Assembly (NCBI GenBank): GCA_963742715.1
Contig: CAVUMR010000003.1
Location: 496,001-560,000 of the forward strand
Length of the DNA: 64,000 nucleotides
Source of the DNA: CAVUMR01 sp963742715
GTDB lineage: Bacteria; Actinomycetota; Actinomycetes; Mycobacteriales; Micromonosporaceae
Direction of reading: 5' to 3'
Shown: piece by piece, positions 42,427 to 50,844 of the stretch
How the letters are laid out: every line of letters starts with the position of its first letter
How positions within the stretch are numbered: position 1 is the stretch's first letter
Made by a program: the position numbers and the translations under genes
The notes under the pieces: generated by a model
The model's input: only the letters and a program-made list of their open reading frames with translations
Told to the model about the DNA's origin: nothing
The model's database searches: none

Positions 42427-44772
42427 CTAGCCGCCGCGGGTCTGTCGGGGCGGTCGTGGGCGTTGCGGCGCGCCGCCGCTCGCGGTGGCCCGCGGCGTCC
42501 CGGGCGCCGGTGGCGACCCGTCGCCGCCCGGGGAGTCGATCCCCGGCTCCGGCGCTCCCGGCGGGCCACCGTCGCCGGGCTCGCCGGACGGGTGCGGCAG
42601 GTCCGCGACCGGCGTCGGGCCGACGCCATCCGGGTCCGGCCGGACGGGTCCGTTGCCGCCGACAGCCCCCAGGTCCGGCAGTCCGGCGACCGGTCCGCGC
42701 AGCGCCCCGCCGCGGCGGGCCGAGGTGGGGCCGGCCACCCGCCAGGTGTCCCGCCCGGACGCCTTCGCCGCGTACAACGCGTCGTCGGCCGCCTCCAGCA
42801 CCTCCTGGTCGCTGGTGCCGTGATCCGGGTACACCGCGATACCAATCGAGACGGTGATCGGGATCAGCGGCGGCACGCGCGTGCCGTACCCCGGTTCGAG
42901 CCGGACCGGCATGGTGCGGATGGCCCGGCACAGCCGCTCCGCGACCCGTTCGCCGCCGGCCGCGTCGGTCTCCGGCAGCAGCGCCACGAACTCCTCGCCG
43001 CCCTGCCGGAACGCGAGATCCACCTCGCGGATCTCCGCCTTGATCCGCTTCCCGACCGCGGCCAGTACCGCGTCCCCGGCCGGATGGCCGTGGTTGTCGT
43101 TGACGTCCTTGAACCGGTCCAGATCCAGCGCGAGTACGCACAGCAGCCGGTCGAACCGGCCGGCCCGCTCGGTCTCGCGGCGCAGCGAGTCCCGCAGGTG
43201 CCGGTAGTTCCACAGGCCGGTCAGCGAGTCGGTGATGGACAGCCGCTTGACCTTCTCGTGCGCGATCACGTTGTCCACGGCGACCGCGACCTGCCCGGCG
43301 AAGGTACGCAACGTGACCAGGTCGGCGTCGTCGAAGTCGTCCTGCCCGAGCCGGTCGTACAGGGCGAGCACACCGAGCAGGCCACCCGCGGGCTGCGCGT
43401 TCGGCTCGTCGTCCTCGTTCCCGCCGGCACCGGAGAACGGTACGGCGATGTACGTACGACAGCGCGGCTCGTGCTCGGACAGCCGCGGGCCTTCCCGGTC
43501 CACCCGGCCGCGGCGGGGTTCGCCACTGGCCGCCACCGCGCCGAGCAGCCCCTCGCCGACCCGCAGCCGCATCCGCTCCACCGGTACGCCGCTGCCGTCG
43601 AGTCCCGCGGCGCATCGCCCGGTGAGTACAGCCGGATAGGAGCTCTCCTGGTCGACCAGCAGCACCACCCCGGCCTGCGCGCCGGTCGCGGCCATCGCGG
43701 TCTGCAACAGGACCTCGAGAATCCGCTGCTGGTCGTGGGAGCTGGACAGGGTGTCACCGAGCAGGCCGAGGTTGCCGCGCAACTGGTCCCGGCTGGCGGT
43801 GAGCGCGGCCACGTACGCCTGCGTTTCCCGGGTCATCCGGTTGAACGTGGTGGCGAGCTTGCCGACTTCGTCCCGGGACCGTACCGGTACCCGCGCGTTC
43901 AGATCGCCCCCGGCGACCCGCTCGGCCGCGCCGGACAGTTCCGCGAGCGGTTGCGTGGTGGACCTGGCCAGCCACCAGGCCGCCACGATCGCGAGCAGCC
44001 CGGCGATCACCACCACGGCGACGAGGACCGCGTACAGGGCGGGCGAATTGGAGGGGTCGGTGGACAGCGCGAGCCACAGCGGTTGGCCGGTCTGCGGCTG
44101 CACGGTGCGGACGTACTCCCCCGCCTCGGTCTCGCGCAGTCCGGCGCCGCGCAACTGGCGCGCGAGGCCGGCGATCGACCCCTGGTCACCTTCCACGGTG
44201 GAGATGGACTCGCCGTCGTCCGCGAGCATCGTGACGTTCACGCCGGCGGCAGCCGAGACGCGCTGGATCAGGCTGACGTCCACCGGTACGGCCGCCACCG
44301 AGTAGCCGATCAACACGCCGCGTGGGTCACGCAGCTGCACCCGGGCGGCCAGCGCGCGGGCCGGACCGGTACCGCCGCGGATCGCGACCTTGCCCGGATC
44401 GTCGCCCTCGCCGGTGGACGGGCCGGCGCAGTCCGCCCACGGTTCGGGGAGCACGCCGGTCGAGGCGACCATCTGCCCGCGGGTGTTCTGCAGTTGCACC
44501 ACGGCGGCGAGTTCACGCCGCACCACGGTGGCGATGGCCTGCGGTGTCCGGACCGTGTCGTACAGCACGGCGGCCATCTCCGCGGCAGCCCGCAACTGGC
44601 GACACTGCGCATCGATCGTCGTGCGTACCGTCGTCGCGCCGAGGTCGAGTTGTTGCACCGCCTGGTGCCGGGTGACGGAGCCGACCGTGATGCCGACGAA
44701 CACGGCGCCCACCATGACCGGACCGAGGACAACGGCGAGGAACGCGGCGGTGAGCCGCGCGCGCAATGTCAC
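42427..44772 (-). CDS. Membrane diguanylate cyclase: sensor, HAMP, GAF, GGDEF
   Basis: 781 residues from the GTG at 44772, behind GGGGAGGA. Helix 1 (LTAAFLAVVLGPVMVGAVFVG), an external sensor of about 230 residues, helix 2 (LVAVVVIAGLLAIVAAWWLA), a HAMP domain (LAELSGAAERVAGGDLNARV), a GAF domain (roughly 370-535) with a diverged ligand pocket, and a GGDEF domain with DSLTGLWNYRHLRDSL, LDLDRFKDVNDNHGH and active site FRQGGEEFVALL. An RxxD inhibitory site (REVD) lies five residues before GGEEF. Active synthesis of c-di-GMP is expected. The last ~85 residues are a Pro/Gly-rich tail of unknown use. Confidence 0.92.
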   Translation of the reverse strand: MTLRARLTAAFLAVVLGPVMVGAVFVGITVGSVTRHQAVQQLDLGATTVRTTIDAQCRQLRAAAEMAAVLYDTVRTPQAIATVVRRELAAVVQLQNTRGQMVASTGVLPEPWADCAGPSTGEGDDPGKVAIRGGTGPARALAARVQLRDPRGVLIGYSVAAVPVDVSLIQRVSAAAGVNVTMLADDGESISTVEGDQGSIAGLARQLRGAGLRETEAGEYVRTVQPQTGQPLWLALSTDPSNSPALYAVLVAVVVIAGLLAIVAAWWLARSTTQPLAELSGAAERVAGGDLNARVPVRSRDEVGKLATTFNRMTRETQAYVAALTASRDQLRGNLGLLGDTLSSSHDQQRILEVLLQTAMAATGAQAGVVLLVDQESSYPAVLTGRCAAGLDGSGVPVERMRLRVGEGLLGAVAASGEPRRGRVDREGPRLSEHEPRCRTYIAVPFSGAGGNEDDEPNAQPAGGLLGVLALYDRLGQDDFDDADLVTLRTFAGQVAVAVDNVIAHEKVKRLSITDSLTGLWNYRHLRDSLRRETERAGRFDRLLCVLALDLDRFKDVNDNHGHPAGDAVLAAVGKRIKAEIREVDLAFRQGGEEFVALLPETDAAGGERVAERLCRAIRTMPVRLEPGYGTRVPPLIPITVSIGIAVYPDHGTSDQEVLEAADDALYAAKASGRDTWRVAGPTSARRGGALRGPVAGLPDLGAVGGNGPVRPDPDGVGPTPVADLPHPSGEPGDGGPPGAPEPGIDSPGGDGSPPAPGTPRATASGGAPQRPRPPRQTRGG

Positions 44773-44937
44773 CCGTCCTCCCCGGGAACCCGGTGTGCAG
44801 CCTGCTGTACCGTGACCCACTCGGCCGTCGCGGATGAGTTGCACCGGCCGAGGTACGGATCACCCCGGTACCTCTGATGCGATGCTGTCACAGCGGATGG
44901 TGGTACCGCCTCACTCTGCCGGTTGGGAAGCCGCGAG

Positions 44938-45513
44938 ATGAGCGTTTCGACCGACAAATCGGCCGTACGGACCAGAATTCTGACTAGTCGGCGACTTCTT
45001 CGCGGTGCCGCCCGGAAGGCTGCCGACGCCGCTGTTCTCGATGCGGTGTGCGACGCGGTACGTCCACACGCCGCGGTGATCGCCGCGTACGTACCGCTCG
45101 GCTCCGAGCCGGGCAGTCGCGAACTGCCGGACGTGCTGCTCGGCCTCGGCGGTCACGTACTGCTGCCGGTCCTGTTGCCGGACGGCGACCTGAACTGGGC
45201 GGAGTACAACGGTCCCGATTCGGTGCGTCGCGCCGGCCGGCTTCTCGAACCGACCGGTCGCCGGCTCGGGGTCGAGGCGATCACGTTGGCGACCGCCGTG
45301 GTGGTACCGGCCATCGCGGTGGACCGGTCCGGAGTCCGGTTGGGGCGCGGCGGCGGATCGTACGACCGGGCACTGGCCCGGGTACGTCCCGAGGTACCGG
45401 CGATCGCCCTGCTCTACGACGGCGAGCTGGTGGACAGCCTGCCGACCGAGCCGCACGATCACCGGGTGTCCGCGGTGATCATGCCCGGCACCGGCCTGGT
45501 CGAGCTCTTTTAA
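44938..45513 (+). CDS. 5-formyltetrahydrofolate cyclo-ligase
   Basis: 191 residues from the ATG at 44938 behind GGGAAG. ATP-dependent conversion of 5-formyl-THF to 5,10-methenyl-THF. Motifs: SRRLLRGAARKAADAAVL near the N-terminus, AAYVPLGSEPGSRELPDVLL, and the diagnostic VPAIAVDRSGVRLGRGGGSYDRAL with LYDGELVDSLPTEPHDHRVS. Divergent from the GGDEF gene. Complete, normal length. Confidence 0.94.
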   Translation: MSVSTDKSAVRTRILTSRRLLRGAARKAADAAVLDAVCDAVRPHAAVIAAYVPLGSEPGSRELPDVLLGLGGHVLLPVLLPDGDLNWAEYNGPDSVRRAGRLLEPTGRRLGVEAITLATAVVVPAIAVDRSGVRLGRGGGSYDRALARVRPEVPAIALLYDGELVDSLPTEPHDHRVSAVIMPGTGLVELF

Positions 45514-45597
45514 AAGATCTCCATCGGGTACGCGCGTGCGCGCGGCGACCTCCCGTGCGCGTCCTCCGCGACTTCCTTGAGGCGACGGGGCGCTCCT

Positions 45598-45631
45598 TTC
45601 TGATCATCTACTTCTGATGTCGACTTCTGAT
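45598..45631. repeat. Three TTCTGAT direct repeats, 13-14 bp period
   Basis: TTCTGAT occurs at 45598, 45612 and 45625, two of them extended to TTCTGATCAT, about 110 bases before fmdB. They could be a regulator site or another short tandem array. Confidence 0.6.
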
Positions 45632-45736
45632 CATGGACGATTGAGACTGTCCTGAAATGGGCCCAGAGTGGACGCGGGCCGGTCGGATGCCGCACCATTA
45701 GCACTCGACGACGTGGAGTGCCAGCGGAGGCGAGAA

Positions 45737-46129
45737 GTGCCCACCTACCAGTACGCGTGCACCGAGTGCGGTGAGCAGCTCGAAGCGGTCCAGTCCTTCT
45801 CGGACGAGCCGCTGACCGAGTGCCCTGCCTGCCACGGCCGGCTGCGCAAGCAGTTCTCGGCGGTGGGCATCGTGTTCAAGGGCTCGGGCTTCTACCGTAC
45901 GGACTCGCGGGCCGGCGCCAAGCAGTCCGAATCGTCCGGCAAGTCCTCGGAGAAGTCCGACAGCTCGTCGAGCAACGGCTCGTCGACGAAGTCCTCGGAC
46001 AGCTCGTCCAGCTCGACCCCCGCCACGACGTCCGCGTCTTCGTCGTCGTCCTCGGGGTCGTCCTCGTCCGGCTCGTCCTCGGGGTCTTCTTCGTCGTCCT
46101 CGTCGTCGTCCGGCTCCTCGGCCGCCTGA
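45737..46129 (+). CDS. FmdB-family zinc-ribbon protein with Ser-rich tail
   Basis: 130 residues from a GTG at 45737 that follows GGAGGCGAGAA. The N-terminal zinc ribbon (PTYQYACTECGEQLEAVQSF ... ECPACHGRLRKQF) has two CxxC pairs, followed by the conserved FKGSGFYRTDSR. The C-terminal ~70 residues are almost all Ser with some Thr, Gly and Lys. FmdB proteins are proposed regulators or assembly factors but remain poorly understood. In actinobacteria the gene typically sits beside the formyl-THF cyclo-ligase and an SAF protein plus mscL, as here. Confidence 0.92.
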   Translation: MPTYQYACTECGEQLEAVQSFSDEPLTECPACHGRLRKQFSAVGIVFKGSGFYRTDSRAGAKQSESSGKSSEKSDSSSSNGSSTKSSDSSSSSTPATTSASSSSSSGSSSSGSSSGSSSSSSSSSGSSAA

Positions 46130-46133
46130 GCGG

Positions 46134-46245
46134 TCGTCCACAGCGCCGGTCGATCCACAGCCCCGGTCGATCCACAGCCCGGGTCGATCCACAGTCCCGG
46201 CCTGTCACAGTCCCGGTCTGTCCACAGCCCCCTGGTTTGTCCACA
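46134..46245. repeat. Array of DnaA-box-like nonamers in 17-bp repeats
   Basis: Between fmdB and the SAF gene, TCCACA-containing nonamers recur at 46134 (TCGTCCACA), 46151, 46168 and 46185 (CGATCCACA, exact 17-base spacing), 46218 (CTGTCCACA) and 46237 (TTGTCCACA). The last equals the DnaA box reported for high-GC actinomycetes. This may be a DnaA-titration or regulatory site, or only a drifting tandem repeat. Confidence 0.6.
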
Positions 46246-46328
46246 GCTTCGCTGGCTTCACCTGTTCGCCCCGGCGGCTCCCGACCTACGGTCTGGGTCC
46301 CATCAAGCCGTAGGCGAGGAGACATTCG

Positions 46329-46889
46329 GTGAAGCTGTCCATGCTCGGCTGGCACCGCCCGGACCGGCTCGCCCCACCGCGCTGGCGAGCACCACGCCGC
46401 GGATCACTGCTCCGCGCCGCGCTGGTTGCCGCGTTACTGGCCCTGGCGGCCGGGACGGCGCTCACCTCCGGCGGTAGCGGAGCCGGTGCGCGTGCCGTGG
46501 ACTGCCAGCGACGACAGGCCCCGACCGGCACACCGAGCCCTGATCCGCGCCGGCCGCTTCCTGTTCCCGCAGGTCAGGTCGGGGTGCCGGTCCGGCTGGC
46601 CGATCCGGCGGTGACCGCGATGATCCGGCCTGGCGACCGGGTCGACCTGCTCGCCGGGGCGCCCGACGAGCCGGCCGCCGGCCACCCGACACCGGGAGCG
46701 GTCCCCGACCCCGGCGAGACCGATGCGCCCATGGCGGCGGTGACCGTGGCTGACGTGCTGGTGCTCGCCGCGGCGCCAGGTCCGGACGACCAGGCATTGC
46801 TGTACCTCGCGATGACCGAGGCGCAGGCGCGACGGGTGGCCGCCGCCCCCACGGACGCGCCATTCAGCGTTACAGTCCGACCCCGCTGA
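46329..46889 (+). CDS. SAF/CpaB-like membrane-anchored protein
   Basis: 186 residues from a GTG at 46329 after GAGGAG. A cytoplasmic basic N-terminus (HRPDRLAPPRWRAPRRG) and one helix (ALVAALLALAAGTALTSGG) precede an external domain with PVPAGQVGVPVRLADPAVTAMIRPGDRVDLLAG, the SAF/RcpC-CpaB pattern, and AVTVADVLVLAAAPGPDD. CpaB-like proteins take part in Flp pilus assembly, but this short form between fmdB and mscL is widespread without other pilus genes and its role is unknown. Confidence 0.75.
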   Translation: MKLSMLGWHRPDRLAPPRWRAPRRGSLLRAALVAALLALAAGTALTSGGSGAGARAVDCQRRQAPTGTPSPDPRRPLPVPAGQVGVPVRLADPAVTAMIRPGDRVDLLAGAPDEPAAGHPTPGAVPDPGETDAPMAAVTVADVLVLAAAPGPDDQALLYLAMTEAQARRVAAAPTDAPFSVTVRPR

Positions 46890-47020
46890 GCAGCCGCATC
46901 ACCCCCGCGCCACTCAGCTACTGTCCGACCCCGCTGGGCCCGCCGCTCTACCCCCGCGCCGCTCAGCGCTACTGTCCGACCCCGCTGGGCCCGCCGCACC
47001 ACCCGCGCCGCTCAGCGCTA
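46871..47020. repeat. Three ~50-bp tandem repeats upstream of mscL
   Basis: Units beginning TACAGTCCGACCCCGCTG (46871) and TACTGTCCGACCCCGCTG (46919 and 46970), with period 48-51 bases, ending near 47020. The first copy includes the stop codon of the SAF gene, so the array appears to have grown from the 3' end of that coding sequence. Confidence 0.85.
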
Positions 47021-47058
47021 CCCCGTCCGTCCTCCCGCTCCGGCGGAACACGAGGGAG

Positions 47059-47463
47059 ATGTTCGTGCTCAAGGGTTTCCGAGACTTCGTGATGCGCGGC
47101 AGCGTCGTCGAACTGGCGGTCGGCATCGTCATGGGCGCCGCGTTCGGCGGTGTTGTCAACCAGTTCATCAAGTCGTTCGTCGACCCGCTCGTGAAGCTGG
47201 TGCTGCCCGGCCGGCGGATGGGCGGATCGTGGACTCTCAACAGCGGCAAGGGCGCGGTGATCGACTACGGCGGCTTCATCAGCCAGGTGATCACGTTCCT
47301 CCTCACCGCACTCGTGATCTACCTGGTCGTCGTCGTGCCGATGAACCGGCTCGCGGAGCGTCGCAAGCGTGGCGCGGAACCCGAGCCGGAGGCACCGAGC
47401 GAGGAAGTGCTGCTGCTGACCGACATCCGCGACGAGCTTCGGAGCCAGCGCGGCCGGTCCTGA
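47059..47463 (+). CDS. mscL: Large-conductance mechanosensitive channel
   Basis: 134 residues; ATG after GAGGGAG. Homopentameric channel that opens under membrane tension to release solutes. N-terminal helix and TM1 read FRDFVMRGSVVELAVGIVMG with AFGGVVNQFIKSFVDPL; the external loop is short; TM2 is ISQVITFLLTALVIYLVVV; a C-terminal cytoplasmic helix (LLLTDIRDELRSQ) closes. All are family landmarks and length is normal. Confidence 0.97.
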   Translation: MFVLKGFRDFVMRGSVVELAVGIVMGAAFGGVVNQFIKSFVDPLVKLVLPGRRMGGSWTLNSGKGAVIDYGGFISQVITFLLTALVIYLVVVVPMNRLAERRKRGAEPEPEAPSEEVLLLTDIRDELRSQRGRS

Positions 47464-47587
47464 CTGGCTTCCTCGCGAGCGCGGCCGGGCCTGACTGGCG
47501 TCCAAGCGCGCGGCGACCCTGACGAGCCTCGGGGCCGGCGGCCGGACGAGCAGCAATGGCCGGGACGACGCGACCGGACGCGACTGG

Positions 47588-47755
47588 TCAGGACCAGTGC
47601 GGTGGCACGTCCTCGATCAGTCGACGGTCGTCGTCCCGGCTGCGGCCGCGCTCGCCCCAGCCTTCGTCCGTGTCGTCCCTGGTCTGGTCGGGCAGGATCG
47701 GCAGGTCGTCGTCATCGACGAAGGCCACTTCACGATCGTCGTCCCGCTCGTGCAT
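47588..47755 (-). CDS. Small acidic conserved-type protein, 55 residues
   Basis: Short gene on the minus strand from ATG at 47755, preceded by GAGGAG, to TGA at 47588. The product is strongly charged (MHERDDDREVAFVDDDDLPI ... LPDQTRDDTDEGWGE ... LIEDVPPHW). The LPDQTRDDTDEGWGE core with a trailing DVPPHW looks like a small actinobacterial protein I have seen beside MscL/CBS genes, without known function. Codon use matches the neighbours. It lies 31 bases downstream of the CBS gene on the same strand and may be co-transcribed. Confidence 0.7.
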   Translation of the reverse strand: MHERDDDREVAFVDDDDLPILPDQTRDDTDEGWGERGRSRDDDRRLIEDVPPHWS

Positions 47756-47786
47756 CTCGCCGTCTCCTCGTCAACCGTCCGGGGTG

Positions 47787-48245
47787 TCAGTCCAGGTCAC
47801 CCTGCTCGATCCGGGCAAGTCGGCGGGTACGGACCAGCTCGTCGCTCGGCAGGCTCGCCCCGACCGGATCGGGGTCCAACGCGGCGAGGATGCCGACCAG
47901 ATCCCGCTGGGACACCACGCCCACGAGCTTGTCGTCCTGTACGACCGGCAGGTGCCTGATCCAGTGCACCGCCATCAGTCGCGCGGTGTCGTGCAGGGAG
48001 GCGTCCGGGCTGACGGTACGAAGTTCGGTCGTCATGATCTCGTGCACCGTGGTCGACTCCATGTCCTGACCACGGGACACCGCACGCAACAGGTCACGTT
48101 CGGTCACGATGCCGAGCAGCCGTTCGCCATCCATGATCAGCAGCGATCCGGTCTGCTGCTGCCACATCCGCCGGGCCGCGGCGCGCAACGTCTCGTCGGG
48201 CGAGTCGGTGACGCTGGCCGGGGTCATGACGTCTTCGACGATCAT
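47787..48245 (-). CDS. Tandem CBS-domain protein
   Basis: 152 residues. Two CBS motifs form one Bateman module: VEDVMTPASVTDSPDETLRA with GSLLIMDGERLLGIVTERDL, then VHEIMTTELRTVSPDASLHD with RHLPVVQDDKLVGVVSQRDL. Such stand-alone proteins bind adenosine nucleotides and act as energy or stress sensors. No other domain is attached. It is divergent from the MBL hydrolase. Confidence 0.92.
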   Translation of the reverse strand: MIVEDVMTPASVTDSPDETLRAAARRMWQQQTGSLLIMDGERLLGIVTERDLLRAVSRGQDMESTTVHEIMTTELRTVSPDASLHDTARLMAVHWIRHLPVVQDDKLVGVVSQRDLVGILAALDPDPVGASLPSDELVRTRRLARIEQGDLD

Positions 48246-48368
48246 GGTGTCTCCCTCGTGATTCCTTCCCGGAGACTACCGGGGGGATCAGGTTCCGACC
48301 GTGTGACCGGACGAGCCGGTGGATGCTTGTACCAGTCCGACCGCGCCGAACCGACCGGAGGAGGCTCT

Positions 48369-49361
48369 GTGGCCCTCGGCATGTTCAACCCGCGGACGGT
48401 ACGACGCGCGATCGAGCGGGGCCGGCGGACGTACGACGGCCGCGACTGGCCGGCCACGTTCTCCAACCGGCTCACCGCGCCGGTACCAGGTTGGCGACAG
48501 GCGCTGGCAGCCGGCAGGCAGGGCGCGTTCCGTACCGACACGAGTCACGCGGACCGGATCCCGGTACGTCGCGACGGGCTGCCATCGGTGGCACCGGCGC
48601 AGACCGCGGTCACCTGGGTCGGGCATGCCTCGTACGTGCTGCGGATCGGCGGGCTGACCGTACTGACCGACCCGGTCTGGTCCAACCGCATCCCGGGGGT
48701 ACGCCCGCGGCTGACCCCGCCCGGGGTGGACTGGGCGGACGTACGGGCGGATGCCGTAGTGATCAGCCACAACCACTACGACCACCTCGACGCGCCCACG
48801 ATCCGACGACTCCCCCGCGGCATCATGCTGCTGGTACCGGGTGCGCTCGGCTGGTGGTTCCGGCGCCGCGGCTTCACCAACGTGCACGAGCTCGACTGGT
48901 GGAAGTCGGTACGCCTGGACGGGGTGCGGTTCGACTTCGTGCCGTCGCACCACTGGAGCCGACGCACCCTCACCGACACCTGCGCGAGCCTGTGGGGCGG
49001 TTGGGTGCTTACCGGGCCGGACGGGCAGCGGATCTACTTCGCCGGCGACACCGGGTACGGCCACTACTTCACCGAGATCGCCGCCCGGTACCCGGGCATC
49101 GACGTCGCGTTGATGCCGGTCGGCGCGTACCTCCCGCGCTGGTTCATGCGGCCGGTACACATGAGCCCGGAGGAAGCGGTACTCGCGACCGCCACGCTCG
49201 GCGCGACGTACATGGCCACGATGCACTGGGGCACCTTCGTACTGTCCGCCGAGCCGCTGCTCGCGCCGGTGGAGGAGGCGCGGCTGGCGTGGGACGCGGC
49301 CGGTCGGCCGCGCGAGAACCTGTGGGACCTCGCGGTCGGCGAGTCCCGCGTCATCGGCTGA
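48369..49361 (+). CDS. Metallo-beta-lactamase-fold hydrolase (NAPE-PLD/UlaG-like)
   Basis: 330 residues from a GTG at 48369 directly behind GGAGGAGG; an ATG four codons later is possible. The metal site HxHxDH reads SHNHYDHLD, preceded by VTWVGHASYVLRIGGLTVLTDPVWS. Later ligands are in FVPSHHWSRR, YFAGDTGYGHYF and MHWGTF. This is the ordering of the N-acyl-phosphatidylethanolamine phospholipase D and UlaG-like branch. Bacterial substrates are mostly unknown. Confidence 0.9.
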   Translation: MALGMFNPRTVRRAIERGRRTYDGRDWPATFSNRLTAPVPGWRQALAAGRQGAFRTDTSHADRIPVRRDGLPSVAPAQTAVTWVGHASYVLRIGGLTVLTDPVWSNRIPGVRPRLTPPGVDWADVRADAVVISHNHYDHLDAPTIRRLPRGIMLLVPGALGWWFRRRGFTNVHELDWWKSVRLDGVRFDFVPSHHWSRRTLTDTCASLWGGWVLTGPDGQRIYFAGDTGYGHYFTEIAARYPGIDVALMPVGAYLPRWFMRPVHMSPEEAVLATATLGATYMATMHWGTFVLSAEPLLAPVEEARLAWDAAGRPRENLWDLAVGESRVIG

Positions 49362-49406
49362 CCAGCCGACGGAGGCAGCAGCCGCGGGCAGGCACCCGCG
49401 CCGAAA

Positions 49407-49458
49407 GGGAGTGCCGACAGGGAGTGCCGACAGGGAGCGCCGACAGGGAGCGCCGACC
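49407..49458. repeat. Four 13-bp tandem repeats
   Basis: GGGAGTGCCGACA twice, then GGGAGCGCCGACA and GGGAGCGCCGACC, in the spacer between the convergent MBL hydrolase and universal stress genes. Period is 13 bp, as at 13421, but the sequence differs. Confidence 0.9.
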
Positions 49459-49463
49459 AGGAG

Positions 49464-49946
49464 TCAGGCGCCGGCGCCCGGCGCGCTCCGGGACACCGCG
49501 GCCGGACGGTCCCGCGGATCGGGTACTGCCACCACCGGGCACGGCGGATGGCTGGTGCAGTACCGGCTGACCGAACCGTGGATGAGCCGGTGCAGCAGCG
49601 GCTGCTGACGAGCCCCCACCACGAGCATCAACGCGCCGGCCGCGGCGTCGATCAGAGCCGGTCCGGCGGGACCGGCGCGCACCTGCACCTCGACCGGCTC
49701 CGCGGGTTGCTCGGGTAGCTCGGCGAGCACCGCGTCCCGCCACGCGTGCGCCGCGCGGCGCGCCTCGTCCAGGTGCCAGCCGGCGTCGGGCGGTACCAAT
49801 TGCACGTCGGCCACGACCGGCTCCTGGTACGCGTAGATCGCCACCACCCGGGCGTCGTGCCGGCCGGCTTCGGCCAGCGCCCAACGCAGTGCTTCCGCCG
49901 CACCCGGGTCGCTGTCGAAACCGACGATGATCGTGGGTCGGTCCAT
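49464..49946 (-). CDS. Universal stress protein (UspA family)
   Basis: 160 residues from the ATG at 49946 behind GGAGGTG. The start TIIVGFDSDPGAAEALRWAL is the Usp strand-1/helix-1 motif. The ATP-binding tail usually reads GxxGxxxxxxxGS(V/T); here it is VVGARQQPLLHRLIHGSVSRY with CPVVAVPDPRD, largely preserved but with the first glycine context altered. Nucleotide binding is therefore likely but unsure. Confidence 0.88.
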   Translation of the reverse strand: MDRPTIIVGFDSDPGAAEALRWALAEAGRHDARVVAIYAYQEPVVADVQLVPPDAGWHLDEARRAAHAWRDAVLAELPEQPAEPVEVQVRAGPAGPALIDAAAGALMLVVGARQQPLLHRLIHGSVSRYCTSHPPCPVVAVPDPRDRPAAVSRSAPGAGA

Positions 49947-50045
49947 CGCGCACCTCCGCGTCGTACCCCTGCATTGTGTGCCCAGGACGCGCAAATGTGC
50001 GTGATCCGGCATGCTGTCAGCCGGCAATCCCGGCAGGAGGTACCA

Positions 50046-50753
50046 GTGGCACGCAGATCCCCGGAGTACAACCCGGAATCCGGTGTGATCACCGTGTACG
50101 CGGACGTGGGTTGCCCGTGGGCGGGTCTGGCCCTGCACGGACTGCGACGGGCCCGCGAGCGGATGGGCGCGGAGTCGGTGTTCATCGACCTGCGGGCGTT
50201 CCCGCTCGAGGTGATCAACGGGCGGCCGACCCCGAAACCGCACGTGGACGCCGAGGTCGCGGTGATCGGAGCGCTGGAGCCGAGCCTCGGTTGGCAGCCG
50301 TGGACCGGCAACGATCACGCGTATCCGGTGACCACGCTGCTCGCGCTCGAGGCGGTACAGGCCGCCAAGCGTCCCGAGGTCGGCGGCCTGATCGCGAGTG
50401 ACGCGCTGGACGCGGCGCTGCGTACCGCCTTCTTCGCCGAGAGCCGGTGCGTCTCGATGCTGACCGTCGTCCTCGAGGTGGCCGAAGCATGCCCCGAGGT
50501 GGACGAGAAGGCGCTGACCAAGTGCATGCACTTCGGTGCCGGCCGCGCCGAGGTCATCACGCAGTGCCGCAACGCCAGCGACGGCGCGGTGGCGGGCAGC
50601 CCGCACGTGTTCCTGCCGGACGGTACCGAGTGGCACAACCCGGGCGTCGAAATGAGCATGACCGGCGAGCACGGCAAGGGCTTCCCGCGCGTCTCCTCGT
50701 ACGACCCGAGCGCCTACGAGGAGATCATCGAGGCGGCGCGGAACATCCACTGA
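50046..50753 (+). CDS. DsbA/FrnE-like thioredoxin-fold protein
   Basis: 235 residues from a GTG at 50046 following AGGAGG. The N-terminal strand and motif ITVYADVGCPWAGLALHGL match DsbA-family/2-hydroxychromene isomerase-like proteins, but the second cysteine of CxxC is Ala. Helical insertion then AVAGSPHVFLPDGTEWHNPG, where the cis-Pro region is replaced by GSPH. With one active-site cysteine it would act as an isomerase or glutathione/mycothiol-linked enzyme rather than an oxidase. No signal peptide, so cytoplasmic. Confidence 0.8.
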   Translation: MARRSPEYNPESGVITVYADVGCPWAGLALHGLRRARERMGAESVFIDLRAFPLEVINGRPTPKPHVDAEVAVIGALEPSLGWQPWTGNDHAYPVTTLLALEAVQAAKRPEVGGLIASDALDAALRTAFFAESRCVSMLTVVLEVAEACPEVDEKALTKCMHFGAGRAEVITQCRNASDGAVAGSPHVFLPDGTEWHNPGVEMSMTGEHGKGFPRVSSYDPSAYEEIIEAARNIH

Positions 50754-50844
50754 CCTGCGGCTTCGGCTACGGCCCGCGGCGTCACCGCCGGGCTGACACC
50801 GGTCACCGGGATACAGTGGTGTCTGACGATTGTGGGGTGGTCGC

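Noticed and set aside
46134..46245. Chromosomal replication origin
   Set aside because: DnaA-box-like words are present but dnaA, dnaN, rnpA and an AT-rich unwinding element are absent; kept only as a repeat.
47556..48368. Long N-terminal extension of the MBL hydrolase
   Set aside because: The frame is open upstream but overlaps the CBS gene on the other strand; the GTG at 48369 has a perfect ribosome site.
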